From Aphis gossypii (Eukaryota > Arthropoda > Insecta > Hemiptera > Aphididae), in contig NC_065531.1 in the NCBI RefSeq assembly GCF_020184175.1, positions 42,677,213 to 42,741,212 of the forward strand: a stretch of DNA of 64,000 bases, read 5' to 3'. A model generated the notes under the pieces. That model saw nothing but the letters and a program-made list of their open reading frames with translations. It searched no databases and was not told the DNA's origin. Shown one piece after another: positions 14,332 to 27,319 of the stretch (positions within the stretch are counted from its first letter, which is position 1; every line of letters starts with the position of its first letter). The position numbers and the translations under genes were made by a program.

Positions 14332-17300
14332 TGTACAATGTACACTATACAAGTATTGAGTATATTATAGACTATAGAGTATCGATTGTATATATGAAGT
14401 TACGTGATATTGAATTACTACATACTATAAAGACATACATATTTGATATTACATATTAAAGTTATGCATACATACACTAAAATAATCTATTAATCATTTT
14501 ATCAATGTGTGCAAATAATTAGGAAAGTTCAAGGTACCATAGCTTGAATTTTTTTGTATTAATAATTAATAAACTTAAAAAACATTATTTTAACCTGTTT
14601 TTATTAATTTTTTTATAAATGTTGATTAGCAAATATGTTCACTGGGTGAAAAAGCTTGAAAATTTAATATAAGGTTTCTCGTTAGTTGTTATAATATACA
14701 TATTATGTACGATTTCTATTAAGTACTTGAAATTTAAATATTTACAAAATGCATTAAAATCAAAAAAATTAGCAATTAATTTTGTAGTTAAGAATGTATT
14801 TAATGTTCAACTTTTATAGTTAAAAATTGAAAATTGAATACAAGGTTTCTCATAAGTAGTTATACTGTAACCAAAAATGCATGCAGACATTTTAAGTTAA
14901 AATTTAGACATTAAAGATATTTAATCAAAGAATATCATTTTATTCATTTTTTTGTTGCTTAAAAATATAAAACATGAACATTTTAACGTATGCTATTATA
15001 TTTTATTTACACAATAAAATTTTCAAGTACAATGTTTTCGAAAGAAATTAATTCAATTTAGTGTTCCAATATAAATGTATCTTAAAACATACTTAATATT
15101 ATAGACTGACCGATCATCTTCACTCAATTTTTTCCTATACAATAACTTAAATTTGAATCTAACACAATATAATATAATAATGACTTACTCCTTAAATGAC
15201 TGAGGTACACTCTACAAGCTACTGTATAGCAGAGTAGTTATCTATTTCACCCCTTTTTTATAATAACTCTTATACGAAAACTAGCTCAACTGTAAAAATG
15301 TTAACTAAAACAAGATTCTACTTTTGTTTTCCTAATTATATATTACTATTAATAACAAATTTGGTATTCTACCTATCTATCTCTACACTCTTCTAAAGGT
15401 TATTGCATTATGACTCTCCGATTAGTTTTCTGGCCATCCTATTTGTAATTCTTCACATAGCAATTAAATTGGCAATAGTTCAGTTAATTACTTGGCTATA
15501 ATAAAAAATGGTCATACATCTGCAGGGGTCGAGATAATTTAAGAAAATTATAATATTTTTTGTTTATTTAGTTGATTAAGTTCATGTATTTTAAATTTTT
15601 AACATATGAATGCAATTATGAATGAACAAATAATTCCATTTTTGTGTTATTTATATAAACCGGTATACATTCCATGCAATTTTATACTCATATTAATAAG
15701 TATCTATTATCATTTACTAGTCAACATTATATAATTTGTATTAATTAATTGGTAATAAAAATTCTAAACTTAATACTAACTACAATGTTTATTGTACGTA
15801 TTTCAATATTTGTAAATTATGTAAATCTGTAAGCTGTAACATTATAATTTATAACCAAAATAGTTATTTTTATAAAATTTCAGGATTGTATCTACTGAAA
15901 TTTAATGGTAAAAACAAAATGTATTATAAAAATTAATCAAATTGTGTGTTTTAATATATTATTGTGCATTTTTGTTTAAATGTTTAGTAGACATTACCTA
16001 CGATGGAAACAATAAATGTATAGCTAATGTATGTAAGTCTTTGGTAACCCAATCCTTCTTTAAATCAGCTCGAATAAAAAACTATAGTAATTTTTAAATG
16101 AATTTGTTTGGATTATAGATACTAAATAAGTATTTATTTAAAAGCACAGTATTCCTATAAGAAATTAAACCATCTATAACAATCAATTTTTTGTTGTTAA
16201 TAGTTGTAATATTAAATGTAAACTTAAAAATGGCCATAATTCACCTAAAAATTTAACCACTTAAAAACTTATTTGATAATTAGTCGATTTGCTCAACTAC
16301 TAACAATAATAACACGAAATTTTTGTGTTAAACGCTAATTTACCACATTATATCCACCTTTGTACGGGAGGTTTCTCTAAAAAATATTCATTAGAGGTTA
16401 GAAAGTGAAACGCCTGTAATACGTAAATATTACTGTATATAGATAATTTAATTTTACCATTTTATTGTAAATAATGTAAATATTATCTATTCTAAAAATT
16501 AATACCATACAGCTATTTTTTAAACCACAATGCTTAATCTTAAGAAATAGATATCTAATACATAAATACATAGATATCCCATTACATTCACAAAATTCTT
16601 CCAATCCATCATTATTGTTGTACCAAAAATATGTGAATTTATATATGGTTTCAATCATTTGGTAATTAAACAATGTTACTCTTGTTATAAAATGTAGTGT
16701 TTTTGAAATATCATTTACGTATTATATTTAAAACTTCAGACAATGTTCCTAATACTATGCCGGCTGTAAACCAATGATTTTATGAATAATTCTGGTGAAC
16801 TATACCTAATTAAACTTTTCATACATACATATTTTTTTATAAAAACGGGTTTATCTTAAATTAGATAGATACTTATGATTTAAAATGTAAATTTAAATCA
16901 ACAGTGTAGAATGTCATAATGATACGATAATATATAATGGACAACGATGTTAGTAGGTATGTTACATAACGACAACACAAATGCAAATGTAGTTTTTTTC
17001 AAACCAAATGTAGTCACGTAATTAAAAAACTCAATCTTCATCGATAGTTATGGTTGAATGTCAATAGTTTTTCTAATCTACCAATCACAAAAGATATATT
17101 TATAGAAGTAATCGTTAGGTTCAAAAACAGTAACTATGCAGAAAATGTTCAGACAAAAGACCTATTTAAATATATATATACCTGTTTTATATGTAGGTAG
17201 TCTTATTAACTCGGTAAAATGAACTCGCTTAGTCCATTTATAAAAAGTCATCATAATACAATAGCAATACCTACGCTTAAAATAAAGTGGCTCAATTCCA

Positions 17301-18864
17301 AAAGTATGGAATGGACAAGAAATGTTTGAAGTCTGAATACGTCAAAAAGAAAAACAGTAGAATCAATAATATAAGGTAAAAGTTGTGTATGTACGACTGT
17401 ACGAGTAATGAATATAATACTAAAAACTAACGAATATGTTTCTACTACAAAAGTAAAACTTTAATTTTCAGTATAACGAACTTCGGGCAGTAAAATAATT
17501 GTACTACAAGGTATAATTTTGTATAATTGTTTGTATAATACAATCGTATTATATGCGGGAACTGGAGATAGTTTAAGAAAATTTAATTTTCGGTGGTACC
17601 TCAGTCATTATGCATAAAGAATCCGTTTAAGCTTTTTTACCACTCTAAAAATATATTTTTAAAAATAAGTTAGGTATAGACAATAATAAATATACCTAAC
17701 ATATATTATGTTGTCTATAATAAGTTTATATTAGTGTATGTTTGTATTTCAAATATTTTTTTTTTTTTTTTGGAATTTTGATACAATAAATACCTAAATA
17801 TAAACTTACTCCATTCTATTTACCTAAATTCATAATAATAATAATTTATCGTGAAGAAAAATTTACAATAAATGATAATGCCTTTTATAAGCAAAAAGTA
17901 CAGTGGGTAATATTAAATAAATGTTTTATAACTAATTTTAAAATATGAGAATGATAATAATATGTATAAAGTAGGAATGTTAAAATTAGATACATATACA
18001 ATTTATTGAAATTTGCAATTATTAATACAAAATATAAAATTATACGTTAATACTTATAACTTTTTTCAACTTGATTGGTGGATCAAAATAAAATAAAATG
18101 TAAATTTCCATTTAATAAAATTATATTTAGAGAGTCATAAACTCATAATATAACTATAGTGTTGTTTTTTTTTAGGTTATACATAAAAAGTATTTTTTAA
18201 AGCGGAAAGTATGAATTGGTATATTACTGTAACTATTTAGGTAATTTATTCAATATTTGATGATATTTTTATACAAACCAGCGTCAATGCTATATAGACC
18301 TACTATTAGTAATAATTAATTACGGACAAATGAAAAATAAATAAGTTGAATATAGTCATATTTTTTTTTAGTTTCATTAGCCAGTATATTTACAATATGT
18401 ATAATTATTCAACTAATGAAAATAAATATGACGTATTATATAATTATACATATTATAATAGTACTTACTAAGTTATTTAAATAGTGTGCGCTTGAGAAAT
18501 TATAGCTAAAATATATTTGATAGGTATAAACATTAGGTGCCATTGCAACCGTTTGTTAAATAAACAATTATATGTCATGATAATAAGTAGTAATTACTAA
18601 TTATAAATTAGTATATAAATTATAGGTGTAATTTTGACACTCACACGATTTAATATCATAGTAGATACAACTTTATAAAATCAACTTGGTCATTAATATT
18701 GAAATCAATGCTCACTGACCAACTCCTCCCTTACGCGATTATAATCAATTTAGATCTGTAACATCTCAACTTTTCATTAAATTCGCATGTATATAACATT
18801 CGTTAGTACCTATATTATAATATTGTATTGATTTAACCATAAAACAATTTTCGAGAAACAGCTA
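11541..18864. other. Gene-free AT-rich DNA
   Basis: No supportable gene. A TA tract lies at 14292-14328. Two imperfect copies of a roughly 38-bp segment containing AAGGTTTCTC lie at about 14657-14694 and 14829-14866. A hairpin-forming inverted repeat (GTTAGGTATA/TATACCTAAC) lies near 17670-17701. Open frames such as the 91-codon one at 16398-16673 (minus) have no motif or homology I recognise. Confidence 0.55.
14292..14328. repeat. (TA)n microsatellite
   Basis: A TA dinucleotide run with one phase break. It is followed by nested GTAC palindromes (GTACTGTACAATGTAC). Confidence 0.9.
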
Positions 18865-18930
18865 GTGGCGTCGTACATATTGTACAATCATCTGCTACGC
18901 CGCAACGGCATTGACGAGTGACGACGCCAC
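18865..18930. repeat. GC-rich inverted repeat, 10-bp perfect arms
   Basis: GTGGCGTCGT at 18865-18874 pairs with ACGACGCCAC at 18921-18930. The arms enclose a 46-bp GC-rich loop that itself contains GTACATATTGTAC. The arms loosely resemble the CAGTGGCGTAG ends of hAT MITEs elsewhere in this window, but no target duplication is visible. It may be a degenerate MITE or a stable hairpin. Confidence 0.45.
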
Positions 18931-19779
18931 CGACTGATACAAATATACAAAACCAATGACTGTCATTAAATGACGTAAACATTCATTGTTATTATACACA
19001 TATATATATAAAATTATATGTATTTTTATTTTATTTTCGTCCGCACATTGCACTTGGTATAAAACGAAAATAAAAGTTCTCTGCACAGACCATGCAATTA
19101 CTATTGTAAAGATTTTTAATTTATATTATCTAAACAAAATGTACTATCGTTTTTTATATAAATATTTTACAATATTGTATAATATATTATTATATAGATA
19201 TATATCATAATATTATACACTATACCTGTTGCGTGTGCTATTAAAGTTATTATAACTGATCATATAATTATGATTTTAGTCAATAATATATACCTAAACA
19301 TGTTCAAGCATTGATATAAAATACCAGAGCAAGTCGCTAGCGTAAGTACGAAAATTGTAAATTAGCTAAAACTGTCTTAGCCATAAGGTCAAAATTTGAA
19401 ACCGTTAAGTTCAAAGTTGTGAAGTTACTTAAATTCTATATAAAGTTGCTAGGTACTCATAAATACGTACTATATGAGTATCTATGCAATTTATAACTGT
19501 AGGCCCTAGCTAAGTCGATCGATCGTAAAGAGTGTTCTGCATAATACCCCTTCTTCAACCCTTTCAATATGCCATCATTCATTATATACGTCATCACATT
19601 ATAAACAAAATATTATACCGATTTTAATTACATCGTAAAATAACAATACAAACAGTTTTGCGCATTACAATCGGAATAATAATCGATATAATATGTTATG
19701 TCTATCTTATTATAATGGTTATAATATATTATTATAAAATAATTATTATTGTCAATATATTTTCAAGGTAAATAGCGTG

Positions 19780-21720
19780 TTTACTCGAGAATTGGCAGCC
19801 TGGCCACAGCGAGAGAACTGCTGGGCGGCGGCGATGGCGAGTTCACCGCTAGGGAGTGTGCGTGAAAAGTCCTATATAGGGGTGAGTCAAATAGTGTTGC
19901 GGTGATATAGCGACCTTGACCGAGTGTTACGTGTGTATGCGTATAAGAAGCAAAGACGGTTGCAAACTTTATGACGGAATAGACAAAAACTCTACTAAAA
20001 GGTTGCCGAGGGGCTCTACCCAGCGAGGGGGGCGGAGTACACGGTAAGTTGTATATATATAATAGAAACTGGTGTACGATGGTTGAACGGCAAAGTCGAT
20101 ATTCTTGCCCTAACAATAATATTATTATTATTGTCGTAATGCGTAGTACACGCTATACTAGTATAATATATAATAATACAGGGTGTAACAGAAATAATTA
20201 ACACAAAATGTAATTTTTTTCTTACTGTGCAAAACTTTTATTCTCATTAATTTAAATATATACATATATAATATTATATTTATCAACATATTCGTTGAAA
20301 ATATTAGGTTTGTGATAATGATGTTTAGTCAAATATTAAAATAATAATAATAAAAAAAAAAAAAAACGATAATACCGATCGGCCATTAAGTTAAAAATTA
20401 TTAAATGGTTACATAATTACACAAACATCTTTACCAATTATATTTCTATTAGGTATATACACATCTTCATACAGTCGTACAGAGCGATTCAAAAGTCCTA
20501 TCCAAGACCTACCTACATATTAATCTATAATAATATTTATAATTATACGTACAATTATATCTACTATAGATAATAAATATTACAATGTTTTTAGTATTTA
20601 TAATTTAAACGCACCAAACACTCGTCATCTCGGTGTAGCCTGGTGTAGGTATTTAAATAATATTGTTATTTTTATATTAGGTGCCTATATATATACTACG
20701 CTTTTGAAGCGAAATCGAAAATACTTATTATAAGACTTCGGTACACTCTCGATTCAAAAGAAAAACACTATATCGTCTTGTCACAGATTCGCCGATATAA
20801 AACTCAAACTGCAGTGAAATCTCATATTATAAAACGACAACTATATATTATTATACCTATATCGCGTTGAGTTTCTCGATCAGTAGTTAGTCTTAAACAC
20901 AACAATATACAGGTGCATACAATGGGTTGTAACACCGTTTGGATGTACTGCATTATTTGGGTATGCGAATAAATATCGCTTTTTTCTGGCCTGTTTACGA
21001 GCTGATATTAAAACTAATCAATACGAAAAGGTGTACCTACACAACACATATAATACACACGGCGGTGACCCAGTAAAAACGAGCCGCTGATGCAGCAGCA
21101 GCAGCAGCCGCCGCCACGATTTCTTTGTTGTTCAGTTCGCGGGCTCGGGCGAGGGAGTGAGTTACATGCGCAGGCCAACCGAACAGTAACGGTCGTATAT
21201 ATGTATATTGTACATGGACGAGGATGGTGTAGAGGGTAAATCCCGCACGACTAAGGCGGTATATATAGGTAGTGTATATATGTGTCTATCGGTATGTATA
21301 TATGTATATATATATAATATATATATACAAAGTTTCGACCGAAATGCGAATTCGTCGCCGAAGCACGAAAATAAATTTAAATAAAAGGTTTTCACATTTC
21401 GGCGAGTGTATAATAATATATTATTTATATTGTTCGCGAGCGCCTGTGCAGGATGACAGTCGACGTTAGGAGGGTGGTATGAGGCCGTCGTTAACTCACT
21501 ATATATACGACTAGTATAATAGTGTATGTGTGCAGTGGCATCGGAAGCCGGAAAACGTCACGGTTTGTTATAGTTATAATATAATATATGACAACTGTTG
21601 TCGTCGATCGTGTAGGTTTTTTTATACTATACTATAATATCAAACGGAACCAATATAATACGACGATAATCATCATCATCACGATAGCGATTTAAATATC
21701 GTAAAATATGACGTGTACAC
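19780..21720. promoter_or_regulatory. CpG-containing GC-rich island; candidate promoter or 5' exon cluster
   Basis: Two GC-rich segments (about 19780-20060 and 21050-21480) lie in otherwise AT-rich DNA. The first has a possible initiator ATG at 19832 in a GCGGCGGCGATGG context, reading 16 codons to a splice-donor-like GGG/GTGAGT near 19880. The second has (CAG)5 at 21093-21107 followed by CCGCCGCC. The only comparable region here is the GRK leader at 44.8-46.5 kb, so this may be the promoter or leader of a gene with distant exons. No downstream exon was identified, so the call rests on composition and one possible exon. Confidence 0.3.
21093..21107. repeat. (CAG)5 trinucleotide repeat
   Basis: Five CAG units followed directly by CCG repeats, inside the GC-rich island. 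No long open frame supports a coding polyglutamine tract. Confidence 0.85.
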
Positions 21721-24700
21721 GCACGCTAACGGCAGACGTCAGGAAGTGTAGTAAAACCGTTTTGAAAAAAAAAATATCTGATGTAAAGATTATAATAATA
21801 TCATACATATGTCATGTATAATGTATATATAATGTTAGTGTTACACGGAAATCTAGTTTACCGTTTAAATAAGAGGTGACAAAAAGAAACCAGCTACTCT
21901 GGCAGACAAGTTTTTAGGGAACACCAATATTTTTAACGTATATTTTTTAAATCATTCCCCATGACTTATAAGCTTATTTCATAAAACAGATTAATAAAAC
22001 TAAAAAAATATTTTTATTTAGTTTAACATAGTGAATATCATACATATCTTATTAACGTTTATTATCGTTTCAAAGTTATTAATTAAGTTATAATAGCAAT
22101 AAATTATTACATGCTTAACCTGATAATTTGAGTTTATTTTTGCACATGCAATTCTTGGCGTTATATTTAATTACAATCAATATAGCTAGTATGATATATG
22201 CATCTATAGATTACAGTGGCGTAGTTTGGAAGTTACAAGTTAGGTTTATGTAATAGAGGATGATCGACATTTTGCTAAAAGAACAGTAACAGGAATAAAG
22301 AATACTTGACCTTTTTTGTTTTTGTTATGAAAACGCGTGTTTCTATTGCTTTTATTGACTTCGAAAGCACACCCTTGGGCACATCATAGCTACCTTCATC
22401 ACTCGATCATGTCGGAAAAACTCAAATAAAAAAAAAAAAAAAGCGATAAATAATATGATGGTTTAGCTAACACTATATATTATGTAGATATAGTCATTTA
22501 AACAAATCGAAATCAAAATAGCCAAAATATTACTAATACAAATTATATATGTAATCGATATTTAGGATAGTATCATTTCAAATAAATATATTATGATTAT
22601 TATGCGGTCAGTATTAGATTTTGTTCCAAATTTTTATTATTATAAATTTGATATTCGATTTCTATAGCGTAAAGGTACCTATAAAATATATGCTTTATGG
22701 AGATGAGCAGTTATTGAATACGCGCTATATAAAGTATAAAGGGTATAAAAAAATTATATAGAGAGTGCACTTTCGCCCACATAAATCATATAACTAGTAG
22801 TTAATTAAGAACGTATTAGTCAAAAGCTGATTTTTGCAACAAGTAGCCCGAAGCACCACATTTTTGTAAAAGAAAAACCAAGTACCTAAATTAAGTGGTA
22901 AGGCAATTAAAATAAATACCTACTATTGATAAATATTGTTTTTTTATTTCTTTTTATAATATGTTATAAATCAATAATCAATATATTAAAATGCACAGGG
23001 AATTGGTAAATATATTTTTTGTATAAATAACATATTATTTAACTAACATTCCTAAGTCAAGCAACTCAAACCTTTCTATTAATAATAAATTAACATAATT
23101 TTTCGATTTTGCATTATTTTAACTTTTTTTTAGTGTCTGTTAAAGTAATTTGAGAATGTTAAACTAATGTTAGTTGGATTTATTAATTGTCAAGTATTCA
23201 AGTAGGTATCGCTTATGTCTATATCAATATACCTACACTATATACATACGTGTAATATTACTCGCAATGTTATATGATATCAATAAAGGCATTAAACACT
23301 AAAACGGACCATTCAGACTATACAATTATTTAAAATAATATGTATTTAACTTACGTAGTTACGTCCGCATAAAATGATACTTGTGATGGATGAAAAAATT
23401 GATTAGGGGTGATAATAATTGTGTGAATCTGTCTCAACGTGAAACACATTATTATTACGATAACATGACATAGTATTATATATATATTGTATTAATTTAA
23501 TTTATTTAGACTGAGATTGAAGTCAGACTAGTCAGAGTGTATATTTTATAACCAACCGATGTGTTGGTATACGCTCTAGCTAGGTGTCGTCAAATGCTTC
23601 GAGCATTTATGGTGTAGTATCGTGGCATCGTGTGTTCAATAATTTTGAATAATGCATTTGAACGCGCCACTGTAATAATTACAGCGAATTGAATAAAATA
23701 TGTAAATATATATAATGTAGGTTGATTGAGTAGGCAAAAAATGTCGGATATTTTCCGATAACGAGATGAGGAATACATGACAGATAATGAGTAGACAGTG
23801 AAAATTTAATTTAATGTCGTTGAAGCTTCGTGCATTGTATTCAAAAAGCGGTTAACTCGTAGAAATTAACAATCGATATCCTAAATAGAATTATTCAAAG
23901 TCAAACCATAGTAATATAGTATCTATTATGTATACATATATATGTATACTGGAATATTACATTTAAACATCCCCAGTCCTTATATCCTTATAATAATATC
24001 CAAATATTTAAAGATACGACATTAAAAAGGTGGGCGAGTAGGTACCGCTCAGCTGCACATTAGGACACTTTTGTGAGTGTGATAAATTTGAATTTAATGA
24101 TGTATCATTGTACAAGGAAAACGTTCCTGCTGACGGTCAGTCAGCCTTTATCACAAACTATATTTCATGATATACTTTTTAATGTACTAGCTATTAAAGT
24201 AATTTATTTTACTTTTAATACTAAGGTAAATAGATTCATTTTTTCCATTATCACATTCATTAAATTATTAGTAAGTACTAATTTCATTAATATATTATAT
24301 TTTTATCAAGTTATATCAACTTGTATAACTCAAAATGTAATAACACATTTCTGTAAACACCGTAAAACAGTAAAAATAAATTCATAATATAAATAAATAA
24401 TATCTTAAAATAAATTAAAAATATTATTATGTATAGTAAAATTCATAATAATACAATATAGGTACGTAAAATTTTTAAGTTCTCATGAATAATGTTTTTA
24501 AATTATAACAAAATAATTAACATGGTTATTAATTATCGTTTTAATAAGTAATTTCGTCCAAATTCCAACTTAAAATTATTTCTATAAAATAATTGTCTTT
24601 ATAATATATTTCTTAGACTGTATACCTACCTATATTCAGTAAGAAGTACTACGGACTGCTTAACAGAAATTTTTTATTATGTTTTTAATATTTTGGTATA

Positions 24701-26909
24701 AAAAGAAAAGTTTTCATAAATTTCCAACTACAAAATAATTTATTCATTTTTAAAATGTTGATGAATTTTGTTGTACCTACTAAATTATCAGTTTATGAGT
24801 TTAGTATTTAAAGACTTAAAGTTGAGGTAAACAGAGTAGTAAACCAAAATTTTTTTAAGTTATACCTCAATAGGTACCTGTATCTCTCCACTTTGCTCAC
24901 CTAAGCTTTAAATACTTATAACTCATGAACTACTATTGTCTGAACTTCAATTTATATGTATCGAATTACTTAGAAAAATATCATGCTTCAGAATAATAAA
25001 TTAAAAATGTATGTTGTAATTCAAAAAGTAAAAACCTTAAAAAATATATTATTTTTTTAAATGTTGCTTTATTTTGACTCGAAATTATTTAGACATTTTT
25101 TTTTTTTTCAAAAACATTAATATATTATGAAATAATGAATAGTGTATTAAATATAAATATTTTATAATTTATAATGTTCTTAAAAATAGACTTATATCGT
25201 TTCCACAAAAAATTGTTTTTGTTGTAAAATGATGTAGGTATCATTGAATTCAAATTTAATATGCTTTCATTACAGCAGAGACCTACACAATTACAAGGTA
25301 TACTCGAATCATAAAGCAGAGTGTTCCCCATTTTTTTTTTTTATTAATTTTACATTTCAATAAATAATTTATAAAAATTCGTATTTCTGTACATACCTAC
25401 TCAAATGTACCAATATGATGTATATTATAAAAAAATAGGTTTTTAATAATATTTCAAAATAGCAGTTGTGTAACTATAATAAATAACTTATTTTTTAACG
25501 ATTAAAATGAATAGCAATTATATTATTACCTATACAATAGTATACATACAATCATAATCATCGCACTATATAGTATTTTGAAGTACATTTTCCTTTTTCT
25601 CTAATGTATTTTCGCCAAATTACAAATTGATTATTAACCGAATCCGCGTTTCCAAAAAAAAAAAAAACAATTTTTATGCTATTAAAAGTTATTTAATTTG
25701 TAGCTTCGACAGTACAGATAGTTTATTTAAAGAACATTAGTATACTTATTATAAATTTAATAAAATAATAAAAATTGAATTTTAAACCTAAGGAAGACAA
25801 TTTTCTATATGACTCTAAATTAGAGATCTATGATAATAAATAATTAAATAAAAACTAATTGAATAACAAAAACGATTTTGAAGATGTGGTTTGTTTGCCT
25901 TTATTTTATTATACCTATTTTTTTTTATTACTATTTACTATATTACAGTAGGTTTATATTTAACTAATTTTTGCCAAAAATGAATCGCATGTATTATATA
26001 GTAATTTCTAATACATACATTATACATTATAAGTTATTACATAAAATATTACTAGCTGTTGATTGAAGGGTTTAGTGTAAGTCAAGTACTCAAGTGTAGT
26101 AATAGTAACAAAAGGAGTAAATATTCCAGAAAAAGAGGAAGTATCTAATAAAATAATATTTAAAAATAATTTTATAATGTCTAATATAATTAAAAAAATA
26201 TTATGTTATAAAGAATTTATACCAACTGCGGCGCGCGCACACTCATACAATAGTACATGTTACCTACTCAATAAGTTTTGTCTGCTTTATGAGAATCTAC
26301 GTAAGTGTTGAACATTTAGTTGCCTATATCTAAAACGTTGTCTAATAAAAACTATTTTACATTTGAAAATAATATAATATCACAGAATAAATTATGGCCA
26401 TTATGGGATACAGACAAAATGGACATGCCATGCACCAACGTATTAGACGAAAAAAACAGTAAAGTAAAAAATGTGTTCATAGTAAATAATACGAATAGTA
26501 TAATATTCATAAATATACGAATTTTGTTATATTAATAAAAATAGGATTAAGTAGGTTTATTAAAAGACAAAAGATAGGTTATCTTGAATGGTATTCATTA
26601 AATAAACTACGAAATTATATAAATATATTAATATATTATTAAAGTATTAAACTAAATTACATTTATTTAATTGTGCGAGGATAAAATGTTTTTAAGTTCC
26701 CTACAATAGCTATTGTTGAGAATATTATGTATAAACAACAAATAATAACCCCTAAAAATAGAACTTATAAATAAATTATAACCCGTGGTAAGATGGTTGG
26801 AAAACAATAGATACATAGTCAACTACAGGCTACAGTGCCATAAAGGCATTTGTTTAGGAACTCAATATTTTTTTTTAACTCTTGAAAAACACAGTGCTGC
26901 ATGAATCAA
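21721..26909. other. Gene-free AT-rich DNA
   Basis: No supportable gene. A single CAGTGGCGTAG motif at 22215, resembling the end of the hAT MITEs below, has no clear partner. A palindromic ATGTATACATATATATGTATAC lies near 23930. The 104-codon frame at 24073-24387 (plus) is low-complexity and starts with GTG, so it is not credible. Confidence 0.5.
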
Positions 26910-27319
26910 TTATTGAGCATGGCAATAGGGTGTCACATGGAATTTTACAAAACCTTTAAAACGAGACAGATAAATTAACATAATATGAACTTCATAATCG
27001 TCTAATTTAAAATTTTCATAAAAGTGAAGTTCTATAAGTTCTATACCTTTTAGCAGTCTTAGCATATTATACATAAATGTTGCCGAAAATTTTAAACAAC
27101 TATGCTCTTTCTGTAGATCCAATAATAATTACCAAATCCCAATTCCAATGGACCGAGACCATTACTAAAAATAAATAAAACTATTTTAAAATTAAAATAT
27201 GCGTATAGTTTATCAATAGTAAAAAACATTTGTGTGCAAACTATAATCATACAAAAAAGTTCAATGTTAGCAGCGTATTTGAGAAGGTGATCAATCCTCA
27301 TTCCCACAAAATAGGGCAT
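26910..27319 (-). pseudogene. Possible decayed protein-coding relic (leucine-rich-repeat-like)
   Basis: Two overlapping minus-strand frames (27319-27092 and 27122-26910) read as one protein after a frame change. Features that look protein-like are the start MPYFVGMRIDHLLKYAANIE, then KFSATFMYNMLRLLKGIELI and ELHFYENFKLDDYE, with leucine spacing typical of LRR or F-box-LRR proteins. Residue composition is less AT-skewed than in random frames nearby. There is no convincing start context and a frameshift near 27110. I infer an old processed or duplicated gene copy; the parent is not identified. Confidence 0.3.

Noticed and set aside
16398..16673. 91-codon minus-strand frame
   Set aside because: Rich in Tyr, Ile, Asn and Lys as expected for random AT-rich DNA; no motif.
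19781..20116. 111-codon minus-strand frame over the GC-rich island
   Set aside because: Composition-driven; no start context, motif or splice structure supports it.
22215..22400. CAGTGGCGTAG hAT-like end
   Set aside because: No convincing opposite end; the best candidate (CATAGCTACCTTCATCACT near 22386) lacks a matching 8-bp duplication.
24073..24387. 104-codon plus-strand frame
   Set aside because: Begins with GTG, low complexity, no homology recognised.
26320..26535. 71-codon plus-strand frame with some varied residues (WPLWDTDKMDMPCTNV)
   Set aside because: Non-ATG start, no matching exon or family. It could be a relic but is too weak to annotate.
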